A stretch of DNA of 64,000 bases from G963678095 sp963678095 (GTDB lineage: Bacteria > Bacillota > Negativicutes > Selenomonadales > Selenomonadaceae): assembly GCA_963678095.2 (NCBI GenBank), contig OY782746.1, positions 62,001 through 126,000 of the forward strand, given 5' to 3'. Shown one piece after another: positions 24,781 through 32,880 of the stretch; position 1 is the stretch's first letter; the number at the start of each line of letters is the position of its first letter. A model generated the notes under the pieces. The model searched no databases. It was not told the origin of the DNA and saw nothing but the letters and a program-made list of their open reading frames with translations. A program made the translations under genes and the position numbers.

Positions 24781-25185
24781 TTATAGTAGAGTGATTTCTC
24801 CTTGTTCCGCATCCAGCAGGGCGTTTATTCCCTGCGGTGCATCTTCATAAAAAGCAGTTTCTGCCTTGTTTACCATGGGGGATTCAAAAATAATTGCACT
24901 GGCCGCCAGCGTGGTATCTGCATTGGCTACGATTATGCCAGCCGGTCCCATACCGCTGAGCTTGAGCTGATACATCCCGTCGGCCTGCACGACAGAACTG
25001 GCTTTTCCGTAAGGGAAAACAAGGATTTTTCCTGTGATGGATTGTCCGTACAGACAGTGTTCTTTTTCGATGACGATTCCGGTTTTGGGATCGATGAGAT
25101 AAAAACAAATAGGATCTTTGGAAAACAGAATCTCTCCGGATACCCTGCCCCCGGCAATTTTATGGCATGTATACGTTTTTTTCAT
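24781..25185 (-). CDS. Aconitase X swivel-domain (small) subunit
   Basis: This 134-residue protein matches the DUF126/AcnX swivel domain, with VSGEILFSKDPICFYLIDPKTG, GQSITGKILVFPYGKASS and the PAGIIVANADTTLAASAI block. It partners the large catalytic subunit encoded immediately upstream (stop at 25187, start at 25185). Characterised AcnX enzymes are cis-3-hydroxy-L-proline dehydratases and archaeal mevalonate-5-phosphate dehydratases. The neighbours here fit neither pathway clearly, so the substrate is open. Confidence 0.85.
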   Translation of the reverse strand: MKKTYTCHKIAGGRVSGEILFSKDPICFYLIDPKTGIVIEKEHCLYGQSITGKILVFPYGKASSVVQADGMYQLKLSGMGPAGIIVANADTTLAASAIIFESPMVNKAETAFYEDAPQGINALLDAEQGEITLL

Positions 25186-25186
25186 T

Positions 25187-26386
25187 TTAGTACGCCCCCT
25201 TTAAGGCTGCCTGAACACTGTCTTCCAGTGGGGCAATGACAAACTGCATGTCGCGGCGCTTCGTGTAATACGCGCATTTTGGTGAATCGGTAATGCCTTT
25301 TTTTCCGTAAAGAAATTTCCAGCAGGGCTGATCCATACAGGTGTCTTCGACAATCGTGCCGCCGGCGCGGGTGATGATGTCCATATAGCCCATTTTTTGT
25401 GCTAAGCTGTGTGTCAGCGATGAAGTCATAATGAAGAGCGGTACCGCTAATTTTTTGTTTTTTACTAACCTGGCAACGGTTGCTACCTGATCAATTGTAA
25501 AATGAGGACAGCCGTATAAGGCAAAATCGATTTTCCCTCCGGGTGCCGAAAGCTCCTTGCGCATAGCCGTCAGCTCAGCCCGGGTGATGTGCACCTCCTT
25601 CGTTGGTGTTTTTCCCTGAAAGGCTTCTTCGCGGGTCGCTGCTTCCGGGGTGAAGCCAACGATATGATACAGTGCAATATTGCCGCCGGTATTTAGCTGT
25701 GCTCCCAGATTCATCAAGGCCTCTTTGGTTGGATTGGTGATTCCTTCAAAGACAGGGACAGCAAAGCCGATTTTTCTTGGCGCCAGATACCCTAGCATCT
25801 GATAATCGAAATCATCCTCCAGCGGCGTATCGACATGCACAAGCACATTGCCGGCCCGGTTTTCTTTAAGCAAAAAACCATAATAAGGGGTTACGCCGGT
25901 GATGGCTGAGCAAAGCGCACTTTGGGCGGATTCACGGTTTGACCGGGCTCCATAGACGGAATTTACGAAGGGAGTGGCACTGGACTCTGAGAAGGACAAA
26001 ATCTCCCCGAAGCGTGGCACGTTACGTTCTAAATAAGGCGTGCAGTTATAGGTCATAATGGCACCGAGCTGCGTATAGGCTGCGTGGGTACGCTTGACAA
26101 TGGCTTCGTCTTCAGGGTCCAGCGTTGTAATCTCGTGGAAATTATCCCAGCTAAAACTTGGATTAACCGTCGGACGGATTTTGCAGGTTGCGCCGCCCGC
26201 TACCAGTTTTTCAGCAAACCACAGGTCCGCTTCCTGATTGCTCAACGCTACATGCGTGCGGGTAACCGGAACCATATAGGGGGCGTCATAGGCTTCGCCG
26301 ATAGCGGCCAGAACTTTCATGGCCAGCTGGGTGCCGGCACCATAATCCCCGTCCAGCATAGCTTGTTCTTCTGCTGTAAATTTCAT
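25187..26386 (-). CDS. Aconitase X catalytic (large) subunit
   Basis: This 399-residue DUF521/AcnX protein begins MKFTAEEQAMLDGDYG. It contains NCTPYLERNVPRFGEILSF, the SES-ATPFVNSVYGARSNRE block, VEDTCMDQPCW and SPKCAYYT. The cysteines in NCTP, DTCM and SPKC are those expected to hold the iron-sulfur cluster. It is a lyase that dehydrates a hydroxy acid. It is encoded with its swivel subunit, a D-hydroxyacid dehydrogenase and two amidohydrolases, a combination I do not recognise from a described pathway. Confidence 0.88.
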   Translation of the reverse strand: MKFTAEEQAMLDGDYGAGTQLAMKVLAAIGEAYDAPYMVPVTRTHVALSNQEADLWFAEKLVAGGATCKIRPTVNPSFSWDNFHEITTLDPEDEAIVKRTHAAYTQLGAIMTYNCTPYLERNVPRFGEILSFSESSATPFVNSVYGARSNRESAQSALCSAITGVTPYYGFLLKENRAGNVLVHVDTPLEDDFDYQMLGYLAPRKIGFAVPVFEGITNPTKEALMNLGAQLNTGGNIALYHIVGFTPEAATREEAFQGKTPTKEVHITRAELTAMRKELSAPGGKIDFALYGCPHFTIDQVATVARLVKNKKLAVPLFIMTSSLTHSLAQKMGYMDIITRAGGTIVEDTCMDQPCWKFLYGKKGITDSPKCAYYTKRRDMQFVIAPLEDSVQAALKGAY

Positions 26387-26398
26387 TGGATCACCTTC

Positions 26399-27724
26399 TC
26401 AATCTTCTAAATATTTCATGGTGGAATGTATATTTTGCAGTAGTCCTGTATCTTTTACCAGCTGCAGCTTTCCGTCGGCAACGGTTGTTATTCCATTGAC
26501 CATCACCCGCTTTATTGCCGTAGGCTGTAAGGAATATACAAGATTGGGCAAAAATTGGTTGGCAGCGCTTAAAGGCTGCAGGGAAAGATCTGTAAGTGAA
26601 AGCCCCACAAAGTCGGCCGCCAGTCCGGCCTTTACTTCGCCGACTGGTAAGTCCAGGGCTTTGCTGCCAGCCTTTGTGCCCATGTCGAAAGCATCCTTAT
26701 AGCTCAGGCATAAGGCATCGAGTGTCTTCACCTTTTGCAGAAGGGATACCATGCGCATTTCCTCAAAAACACTGATGCGGTTGTTGCCGCAGGCCCCGTC
26801 ACTGCCAAGTGATATCGGAATGTTGTTTTTTAAGAAATGAGGGATATCCGTGATACCGTCGGCCAGGAACATATTGCTTGAGGGGCAATATATTAATTGT
26901 CCGCCAGAACTTCCCAAGCGTTCGATTTCCTCTTGGGTTAGCCATACGCCATGAATGATCGCCATGTGTTTGTCAACCACGCCCAATTCATGAAGATAGT
27001 TTAACGGTGTTGTTCCATGTTCTTTTTTTATTTGTTCTACTTCAAAGGGCTCTTCCGCGACATGAATATGAAAGGGGGTTTGATATTTTCGGGCAAGTTC
27101 ATATCCGGCCAGGATCATTTCCGGTGAAGCGGCATGCAGGCTATGCGGGGCAGGAATAACCTTGGTCATTCCTCCGGAATATTTTTTCATCAGCATTTCG
27201 GTGCGTTTTGTTGCGGTGGCGACACTTTCCACATAGCTTGCCGGAGCGCCCTTCCAGTCATACATGGTGCGGGCCAGTACGAGCCTGATGCCGGCATCTT
27301 TTGCTGCCTGAATTACAGCTTCATCGCCGGCAATCCCTTCCCCGTGGAGATAAAAGAAATCACATACCGTGGTAACGCCGCATTTCATCATTTCACAAAA
27401 GGCAAAAAGTGCTCCGGTGTAAATATCCACGAGGCGCATCTTCGGTGAATATTTGTATAGAGACTGTTCCCGCCATTCTAAAAAGGGGCGATCTGCCGCG
27501 ATCCCGCGCAGTAAGCTTTGAAAACTGTGATTATGGGCATTTACGGTTCCAGGGACCAGGACCATTTGTGGCCAAGCCTCATATTCTGCCTGCGGATATA
27601 GTTCGTTTAGCTCCTTAACTGGTGATACGGTTAGAATTTCTCCGTTTTCGATTGCAACGCACATATTGTATACCAGGTCATGTCCAAGCAGACACGCCTC
27701 CGGTTGAATGATTTTTACTGGCAT
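26399..27724 (-). CDS. Amidohydrolase, ATZ/TRZ/SAH-deaminase type
   Basis: The 441-residue TIM-barrel metal hydrolase has the metal motif VNAHNHSFQSLLRG, the third ligand region FHIHVAEEPFEVEQ, IIHGVWLTQEE and the late Asp in SLGSDGACGNNRISVFEEM. The last block is typical of aminohydrolases acting on ring amino groups. It has no hydantoinase-type carboxylated lysine motif that I can see. In a hut operon without hutG/ftcD it might serve as formimidoylglutamate deiminase, but SDGACGNN fits the ATZ/TRZ group better than HutF. The ATG shares one base with the preceding stop (TGATG). Confidence 0.8.
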   Translation of the reverse strand: MPVKIIQPEACLLGHDLVYNMCVAIENGEILTVSPVKELNELYPQAEYEAWPQMVLVPGTVNAHNHSFQSLLRGIAADRPFLEWREQSLYKYSPKMRLVDIYTGALFAFCEMMKCGVTTVCDFFYLHGEGIAGDEAVIQAAKDAGIRLVLARTMYDWKGAPASYVESVATATKRTEMLMKKYSGGMTKVIPAPHSLHAASPEMILAGYELARKYQTPFHIHVAEEPFEVEQIKKEHGTTPLNYLHELGVVDKHMAIIHGVWLTQEEIERLGSSGGQLIYCPSSNMFLADGITDIPHFLKNNIPISLGSDGACGNNRISVFEEMRMVSLLQKVKTLDALCLSYKDAFDMGTKAGSKALDLPVGEVKAGLAADFVGLSLTDLSLQPLSAANQFLPNLVYSLQPTAIKRVMVNGITTVADGKLQLVKDTGLLQNIHSTMKYLED

Positions 27725-29004
27725 CAGGCAAGCCTCCTGTCTAAAAGAAGTATCGTATCGAGCATAACGTTTGCGGCAGTGATGATTTCAGCCTCATGGG
27801 TATGTTCCTGCGGGCAATGACTATAGCCATCTACGCTTTGGACAAAGAGCATGCCGGCTTTCGTCAGGCGCGCCATATTGGCGGCATCATGTCCGGCCAT
27901 GCTCACCAACAGACGGTTGTTTTCTCCGTTTGCCGCGGCTGCCTCTGTTATGGACTCGATGATCAGCGGATCCATCGGCATTTCGGGCTGGTCTAGGTTC
28001 AGACTGCGATCGATGCGGACCTTACGTCGAGTGGCGATCTCCTGCAGACGCTCTTCCAGCTTTTTTAATGCCCGCTGTCGCTTTTGCGGATCTGCCGTGC
28101 GAAGATCAAGTGTTAACACTGCAGTACCGGGAATGATGTTTGAGGCATTTGGTTCGATAAAAATTCGGCCGATGGTAGCAGTGATATCTTCAACATCATT
28201 GCCACGCATGATGTCTTCCACCGCCAGACAAACCTCGGCAGCTGCACTTAGAGCATCTTTGCGATTTTCCAGCTGCGTTGTTCCGGCGTGATTGGCTTCC
28301 CCGATGATGGTAATGATTTCACGGTAAATGCCAGTGATACAGGTGACCGCTGCTACCGCATCTTGTCGATCAAAAAGCCGGCGCCCTTGTTCGATATGAC
28401 ATTCCAAAAAGCCAGCGATGCTGTCTGGCGGCAACCTGGCCCCCTCGGCCTGTAAAATATCGCCGCCTAGGCGGCTGATCGCACTTTGGAGACTTTCTCC
28501 GGTATTTCGATCTTTGATCTGAAGTAAATCCTCTGTTCTTAACCGTCCGCTCAGTACCTTAGTCCCCAGTGTCGATACAGCAAAGGAATTTGGCTCCTCT
28601 CCGGTAAAGGATACTAGTTTTAGCGGGTGGCGTAAGGGAACCTGGTTTTCCAGAAGGGTCTGCATGACCTCTGTGGCCATAAGCACACCTAAAGCACCAT
28701 CAAACATTCCACCGTTGGGAACGGTATCGTGATGTGATCCGAGAACGATGGGCTTTTTACGGGTAATACTTTCTGGATTTTCTGCCCAAAGGTTTGCAAT
28801 CGGATCAATTTTTACCAGCAGACCAAGTTCGTTTTTCCAGCAATTGATCAGCCATTTTCTTGCCTCGGCATCAGCCGCGCTGGCAAGCTGTCGGTCGATG
28901 CCGCCGGTTTTATTCTGTCCGATTTTTGACAGATCTTGCAGTCGCGTCATAAGCCGAGCGGAATTTATTTTGTACTTGGTTGCTATTTCTTGTTTGGTTT
29001 GCAT
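27724..29004 (-). CDS. M20-family amidohydrolase (N-carbamoyl-amino acid hydrolase / allantoate amidohydrolase type)
   Basis: From the ATG at 29004 (AAGGAG upstream) the protein has 426 residues. It shows the two-metal M20 signature GSHHDTVPNGGMFDGALGV, the catalytic pair in SFTGEEPNSF, ECHIEQGRRL and the dimerisation-domain GEANHAGTTQLENRKDA. The C-terminal GHDAANMA and SHCPQEHT are typical of HyuC/AllC. These enzymes cleave N-carbamoyl or related amide groups from amino acids. A carbamoyl- or formyl-glutamate would fit the hut context; this is an inference. It is the first gene of the twelve-gene operon. Confidence 0.85.
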   Translation of the reverse strand: MQTKQEIATKYKINSARLMTRLQDLSKIGQNKTGGIDRQLASAADAEARKWLINCWKNELGLLVKIDPIANLWAENPESITRKKPIVLGSHHDTVPNGGMFDGALGVLMATEVMQTLLENQVPLRHPLKLVSFTGEEPNSFAVSTLGTKVLSGRLRTEDLLQIKDRNTGESLQSAISRLGGDILQAEGARLPPDSIAGFLECHIEQGRRLFDRQDAVAAVTCITGIYREIITIIGEANHAGTTQLENRKDALSAAAEVCLAVEDIMRGNDVEDITATIGRIFIEPNASNIIPGTAVLTLDLRTADPQKRQRALKKLEERLQEIATRRKVRIDRSLNLDQPEMPMDPLIIESITEAAAANGENNRLLVSMAGHDAANMARLTKAGMLFVQSVDGYSHCPQEHTHEAEIITAANVMLDTILLLDRRLA

Positions 29005-29052
29005 CGAAACCACTCCTTGCGTTAATCGTTTCATTTTTAAATACGATAGAAT

Positions 29053-29166
29053 GATGATATTATTCAACGAAGAATAAAAAAAAGCGCATACTGCTGTTTC
29101 GCAGTAAGCGCCTTTGCTTGAAATCTTGTTTACATGTATTATAATATCATCGTTGTTAAAAAGCAA
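29053..29166 (-). promoter_or_regulatory. Promoter and inverted operator pair of the hut/AcnX operon
   Basis: On the minus strand TTGCTT (29161-29166), a 17-base spacer and TATAAT (29138-29143) form a promoter. An 11-base sequence ATAATATCATC (29141-29151) overlaps it, and its exact reverse complement GATGATATTAT recurs at 29053-29063, 88 bp away. They flank the leader hairpin. The adjacent RpiR regulator is the natural candidate to bind them. Confidence 0.65.
29076..29111 (-). terminator. Leader hairpin with U-tract: attenuator or RpiR terminator
   Basis: Arms 29084-29094 and 29101-29111 pair with one mismatch (GCGC-TACTGC core), and eight T follow on the minus strand. It lies between the operon promoter and the first gene, so it could attenuate the operon. 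It could also simply end the RpiR gene transcript. Confidence 0.75.
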
Positions 29167-29203
29167 TACTTTATTTAAATATCTTTTCCTGAAATATTAT
29201 TGT

Positions 29204-30082
29204 TCAGTGAGTGAAGTATACGTCATCACGCCGTTCAATTTCCTCGATTTTTTCCATCCGGGCTTCGAGTCCTGGCATTTGTTTCGCTGCATCGCGAAGC
29301 AAAAGATTAAAAAAAGCGATGGGCGTACTGTAAATATCAAATAAGGACGACGTGGTCACGGATACAAGGATGCTGGCACTGGCCAAGCTGACAATCGGAG
29401 AAAATTTGCTGTCGGTAAGAGCGCAAATTGAAAAACCCTTTTGCTTTAGGTTGCTGCATTTTTGAATGAGTACATTCGGATAGCGCGGAAATGCTACCGC
29501 AATAATATTCACTTTTTCTGGATCGATCAATTCCAGGGCTTCCCATTCTGGGGTATCAGGAAGGGCAATGCTCACGTCAGGGCGCATTTTGTGCAAAATA
29601 TAACCTACATAAGGTAAGATGGTTGCTGACATGCGGGCGGAAATCAGTAGCAGTGGCTTATCGGAAAGAATTGACTGCAGCATTTTATCGTAATCTTCGC
29701 CCTGCATGATCTGAATGAGTTCATCCATATTGCCAAGTTCCACATCCAGTATCGTGCGCAAGGGGTTGTCTAGATCGTGTTCCTTGCTGTATTGCAGCCG
29801 CTGTGGCGCCGTGAGCTGCTTGCTTACCAGGCGCTGTAAATTGCGCAGAAACTCATTGTAGCCATGATAGCCCAGGGCAATAAAAAAGCGGGATACACTG
29901 CCCTGGCTGACCCCCATTTTTTCGGCCAGCTCATTGGCGGTCATAAAAATAATGCGCAAATAGTTTTTCTCGATATATATGGCAATTTTTTGATACGTTG
30001 GCGATTCCTTTGCTATGTGCATAAATAGGGCTTCAAGTTCTTCAAAACTCCGAAATGCTTTTTGCGTTACCAGATCAATCAC
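29204..30082 (-). CDS. RpiR/MurR-family transcriptional regulator
   Basis: This 292-residue protein has an N-terminal HTH_6 domain (IFMTANELAEKMGVSQGSVSRFFIALGYHGY, about 45-75). A C-terminal SIS domain (about 125-260) has the phosphosugar-type loops SARMSATILPYVGY and VAFPRYPNVLI. SIS domains sense phosphorylated sugars or other small acids. It is encoded directly upstream of the hut/AcnX operon in the same direction and is its probable regulator, through the inverted 11-mers at 29053-29151. Confidence 0.88.
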   Translation of the reverse strand: MIDLVTQKAFRSFEELEALFMHIAKESPTYQKIAIYIEKNYLRIIFMTANELAEKMGVSQGSVSRFFIALGYHGYNEFLRNLQRLVSKQLTAPQRLQYSKEHDLDNPLRTILDVELGNMDELIQIMQGEDYDKMLQSILSDKPLLLISARMSATILPYVGYILHKMRPDVSIALPDTPEWEALELIDPEKVNIIAVAFPRYPNVLIQKCSNLKQKGFSICALTDSKFSPIVSLASASILVSVTTSSLFDIYSTPIAFFNLLLRDAAKQMPGLEARMEKIEEIERRDDVYFTH

Positions 30083-30202
30083 CTTCTCTTTTTGATGAAT
30101 GAATTTATTATAAAATACTTATATGAATTTTTCAATCAATATTTTGTTTTGTCAGCAGATCCAATAAGGTTCTATTGGCAATCCACATTAATCTTGGGGA
30201 AA

Positions 30203-30246
30203 CAAAAAACGCAAAGCGTCCATTATAGGGCTCTTTACGTTTTGCA
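30203..30246 (-). terminator. Intrinsic terminator of the exported protein gene
   Basis: An imperfect stem AAAACGCAAAGCGTCC with GGGCTCTTTACGTTTT, with a T-run on the minus strand (A-run near 30204-30209). Nothing else is evident in 30083-30282. Confidence 0.65.
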
Positions 30247-30282
30247 TTTGCCAGAATAGGTGTATTTATGATAGTACGCCGA

Positions 30283-30924
30283 TTATAAGACAATATTTGT
30301 TATATTTTTATCCAGATTCCCTAATGTATCGGACAGATCTGACAAAGTGATACCAAGATCGACATCTTTAGCAACAAGCGCATCGTATACCGTCCCGGCA
30401 TGGCAGGTGATATTATTTCCGGTGGAAAGCACTTTCGTTACCTTGTTTATTCCAGCTTCGTTCGTGGAGGAAGTATATTCGGCTTTGCCTGTTAAAGGAA
30501 CTGAAATATTGTTTATTGTAGTTGCTGAATCAATACTAAAACTCAAAGCGCCATCTTTCCCCCACATGCCAGCGGTTCTTACGGAGGTTATTTTGCCGAG
30601 AACACTTGATCCGGCGGGAATAACCACTACATCATTGATAGAAATCCCTGCTTTTGTAATAAAAAATACGTTGTCACCAACTTTGGCAGTGCGCGAGGAT
30701 ATATCTTGAATCAAAAGAAGATTCAAGGTCGTGTTTGCTGGTATGTAAGCATTTTTTGAAGAATCCACATCGGTTGTAGAAATTGTTGTTTTTACGGTGG
30801 AACGCAGTGAATCTGCTGTAAGAGACGTGTTTGCTGTGGGCTGTTGATGGGCTTCAGCTAATAGGTTTGTTGAAACCAAAAAAATGATGACAAACAAAGA
30901 AAAACAACGTTTTTTAAAGTACAT
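30283..30924 (-). CDS. Exported protein of unknown function
   Basis: From the ATG at 30924 (AAAGGAG upstream) the protein has 213 residues. It has a signal peptide (CFSLFVIIFLVSTNLLAEA), a Ser/Thr-rich linker, and a compact domain with NTTLNLLLIQDISSRTAKVGDNVFF and VVVIPAGSSVLGKITSVR. This pattern resembles the beta-rich domain of TrbI/VirB10-like or LPS-assembly accessory proteins, in which a promised-value 'IPAGT' segment is common. I cannot place it in a family. It is probably periplasmic. Its promoter shares the paired AT-rich element with the EF-hand protein gene. Confidence 0.65.
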   Translation of the reverse strand: MYFKKRCFSLFVIIFLVSTNLLAEAHQQPTANTSLTADSLRSTVKTTISTTDVDSSKNAYIPANTTLNLLLIQDISSRTAKVGDNVFFITKAGISINDVVVIPAGSSVLGKITSVRTAGMWGKDGALSFSIDSATTINNISVPLTGKAEYTSSTNEAGINKVTKVLSTGNNITCHAGTVYDALVAKDVDLGITLSDLSDTLGNLDKNITNIVL

Positions 30925-30943
30925 AACACAGAAACTCCTTTTT

Positions 30944-31032
30944 AAATATTTAATACATGTTTTTAGAATATTATATAAAATACAATTGAAATTGTACATA
31001 GATTAATTTTCGTAATATAAATATTTAATTCA
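30944..31032 (-). promoter_or_regulatory. Paired AAATATTTAAT elements around the exported protein promoter
   Basis: AAATATTTAATACAT (30944-30958) and AAATATTTAATTCA (31019-31032) are 75 bp apart, identical in sequence and spacing to the pair at 13761-13850. A TATAAT with a weak -35 lies between them. Confidence 0.6.
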
Positions 31033-31100
31033 ATATATTTGGCTGTGCTGTTTTTGAAAAGGCGTTCCTATTGGCCGAAAATAATTTTGTTTGACTTGAT

Positions 31101-31686
31101 TTATAGCAGCTGATACAGCAAGCCCTGCTCGGTACTGTACCAAATGAACTGGCCATGGCCTCGGTGAGGAATACGTATCGAAAAATTCCATTCGGGGTAT
31201 TGCTTGATGAAATGAAGCCTGTCCCCGGTCACAAAGGCGGCAAAGGAAATGTAGGATAGCTTTGTCATCGGATGCTGGCTGGTAATATACCAGTCATCTT
31301 CAACTAGCTCGACGGATAATTGCTCCTCAGAGCTTGCCTTTCTGGGCTTTTGCGCCAGTAATCCGTTTGCCGCAACAGGAAACCTCGGCATTTCCTGTAC
31401 AAAAGGAAATGTTTTGACAGGTCGGACAGATATAATATGTGCTGTTTCTCATATTTCCGCCCACCTTATCATTTGGTGCCATATCGCCGGATAATAATTT
31501 TTGAATGTCTATGCTGAAAATTTCGGCGAGGGCTGCCAGTAGTGAGATATCGGGACAGCCCAGCCCGCGTTCCCATTTTGATACCGTTTTATCGCTGATA
31601 TGAAGCGTATCGGCCAGCTCTTTTTGTGTCAGCTCCTTCTCTTGGCGCAAAATTCGAATGATATTCCCTACTTTGTGGTTTTGCAT
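31101..31686 (-). pseudogene. XRE-family regulator split by a single-base frameshift
   Basis: The 5' part (31327-31686) encodes an N-terminal helix-turn-helix (LTQKELADTLHISDKTVSKWERG) and a zinc-ribbon-like CPTC...SCCG segment. It runs into a stop after KAQKGKL. In the next frame the sequence continues ASSEEQLSVELVEDDWYI, then TSQHPMTKLSYISFAAF, to QGLLYQLL* at 31101. That is the normal C-terminal domain of this regulator type. Removing one G of the GG at 31337-31338 would join the frames into about 195 residues. It is therefore a recent frameshift, a sequencing error or, less likely, a programmed shift. The intact protein would be a DNA-binding, zinc-containing regulator. Confidence 0.75.
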
Positions 31687-31837
31687 ATATATAATCCCCT
31701 TTCCTTGCTGCTTTTAATTTTATAGCAGTTTTGGTTCAGCTTCAATAAACGCTCCGTAGAGTCGCGTCAAAGATTAATGGATGATATAATACTGTTTATA
31801 GTCGATAGATACCCGTTTAATCAGAGGAGGAATTCAG

Positions 31838-32236
31838 ATGATTACAGCCAAAAGTCAAAAGCAACCTTATTTAACGGAAATAAGAAATGGCCCGGCAGAG
31901 ATTTTTGCTGATGTTGCCGCTGAAAAAGGCGGAAGTGGTAAGGTGTTTCGCCCCCATCAATTGCTATGTGCCAGTCTTGCCTCCTGTCTCAACATCACGG
32001 TGCGAATGGTGCTGGAAAGAAAAGCGATTGCCTATGACGAAGTTGTCGTACATGTCGACCTGGATCCGACGGTTACCGAAAAGACAAGGTTTATATATGA
32101 TATAGATATGGCTGGTGTTTCAGCTCAGGATAAGGAACGGGTGCTTCGCATTGTTTCCACTTGCCCGGTAAAAGAAACCCTGGCTAGGCCGATGGAATTT
32201 TGCCGAAAAGAAGATACATGCGATCAACGGGAGTGA
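31838..32236 (+). CDS. OsmC/Ohr-family protein
   Basis: This 132-residue protein has the family's two conserved cysteines, in LLCASLASCLNITVRM and STCPVKETL. They form the redox pair that reduces organic hydroperoxides in related proteins. AGAGGAGG precedes the ATG. It is followed after 5 bases by the nitroreductase gene, so the two form a small detoxification operon. It is divergent from the frameshifted XRE gene, and a TATAAT lies near 31778. Confidence 0.85.
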   Translation: MITAKSQKQPYLTEIRNGPAEIFADVAAEKGGSGKVFRPHQLLCASLASCLNITVRMVLERKAIAYDEVVVHVDLDPTVTEKTRFIYDIDMAGVSAQDKERVLRIVSTCPVKETLARPMEFCRKEDTCDQRE

Positions 32237-32241
32237 TTTTT

Positions 32242-32811
32242 ATGGATGTACTGACAGCAATAAAGAACCGGCGCAGTGTCCGTGCTTTCAATGGACAGTT
32301 TTTACCAGCGGAACTCTTGCAGGAGATCTTGCTTATGGGAACAAAAGCTCCCTCGGGCAAAAATCGTCAGCCCTGGCGCTTTGTTGTGTTACAGGAACAG
32401 GCTAAAGAACGCCTTACTTCCCTGATGGAGAAAACTGCCAGAGAAAAGGAAGCTAAGGAGCAAAATATCGGCAGTCTGCGCATTAGTTTGCAGGCAATAC
32501 ATGAAGCCGGTGCGGCTGTTTTGGTGTACAATTCGTATGCCCGGGTAGAATCTGATTATTCGGCAAATCGCCGCTTGATGGACACACAGTCCATCGGGGC
32601 AGCCATCGAAAACATCATATTGGCAGCCGGAGCACATTCTTTGGGAACACTTTGGATTTGTGATGTCTTTCAGTGCGAGCCAGCCATCAGCGATTGCTTT
32701 GGACAAGAGCATGAGTTGGTTGCCGCTGTAGCCATCGGCTATCCCGCCCAGCAGCCCTATGAACGGCCACGAAAATCATTGGCGGACGTGACAATGTGGC
32801 TGGCCGATTAA
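32242..32811 (+). CDS. Nitroreductase-family FMN oxidoreductase
   Basis: The protein has 189 residues from the ATG at 32242 (GGGAG upstream; an earlier frame start overlaps OsmC). It has the family's N-terminal FMN-binding IKNRRSVRAF and APSGKNRQPWRFVVL. The central QSIGAAIENIILAA and GTLWICDVF, and the AIGYPAQ-PYERPRKSL ending, are also typical. It uses FMN and NAD(P)H to reduce nitro compounds, quinones or similar substrates. Substrate unknown. Confidence 0.88.
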   Translation: MDVLTAIKNRRSVRAFNGQFLPAELLQEILLMGTKAPSGKNRQPWRFVVLQEQAKERLTSLMEKTAREKEAKEQNIGSLRISLQAIHEAGAAVLVYNSYARVESDYSANRRLMDTQSIGAAIENIILAAGAHSLGTLWICDVFQCEPAISDCFGQEHELVAAVAIGYPAQQPYERPRKSLADVTMWLAD

Positions 32812-32880
32812 GGTGGGCTTCACGGTATTTTCAGACGCCTGTTGCATAATAAGAAAAACAATATAGAAGGGTTTTGTTTT

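Noticed and set aside
26399..27724. Firm assignment as HutF (formimidoylglutamate deiminase)
   Set aside because: The SDGACGNN and CPSSNMFLADGI motifs fit ATZ/TRZ/SAH-deaminase relatives better; HutF remains only a context-based possibility.
31101..31391. 96-residue ORF as an independent gene
   Set aside because: Its sequence from ASSEEQ onward is the normal C-terminal domain of the XRE regulator in the next frame; the first residues are an artefact of reading through the frameshift.
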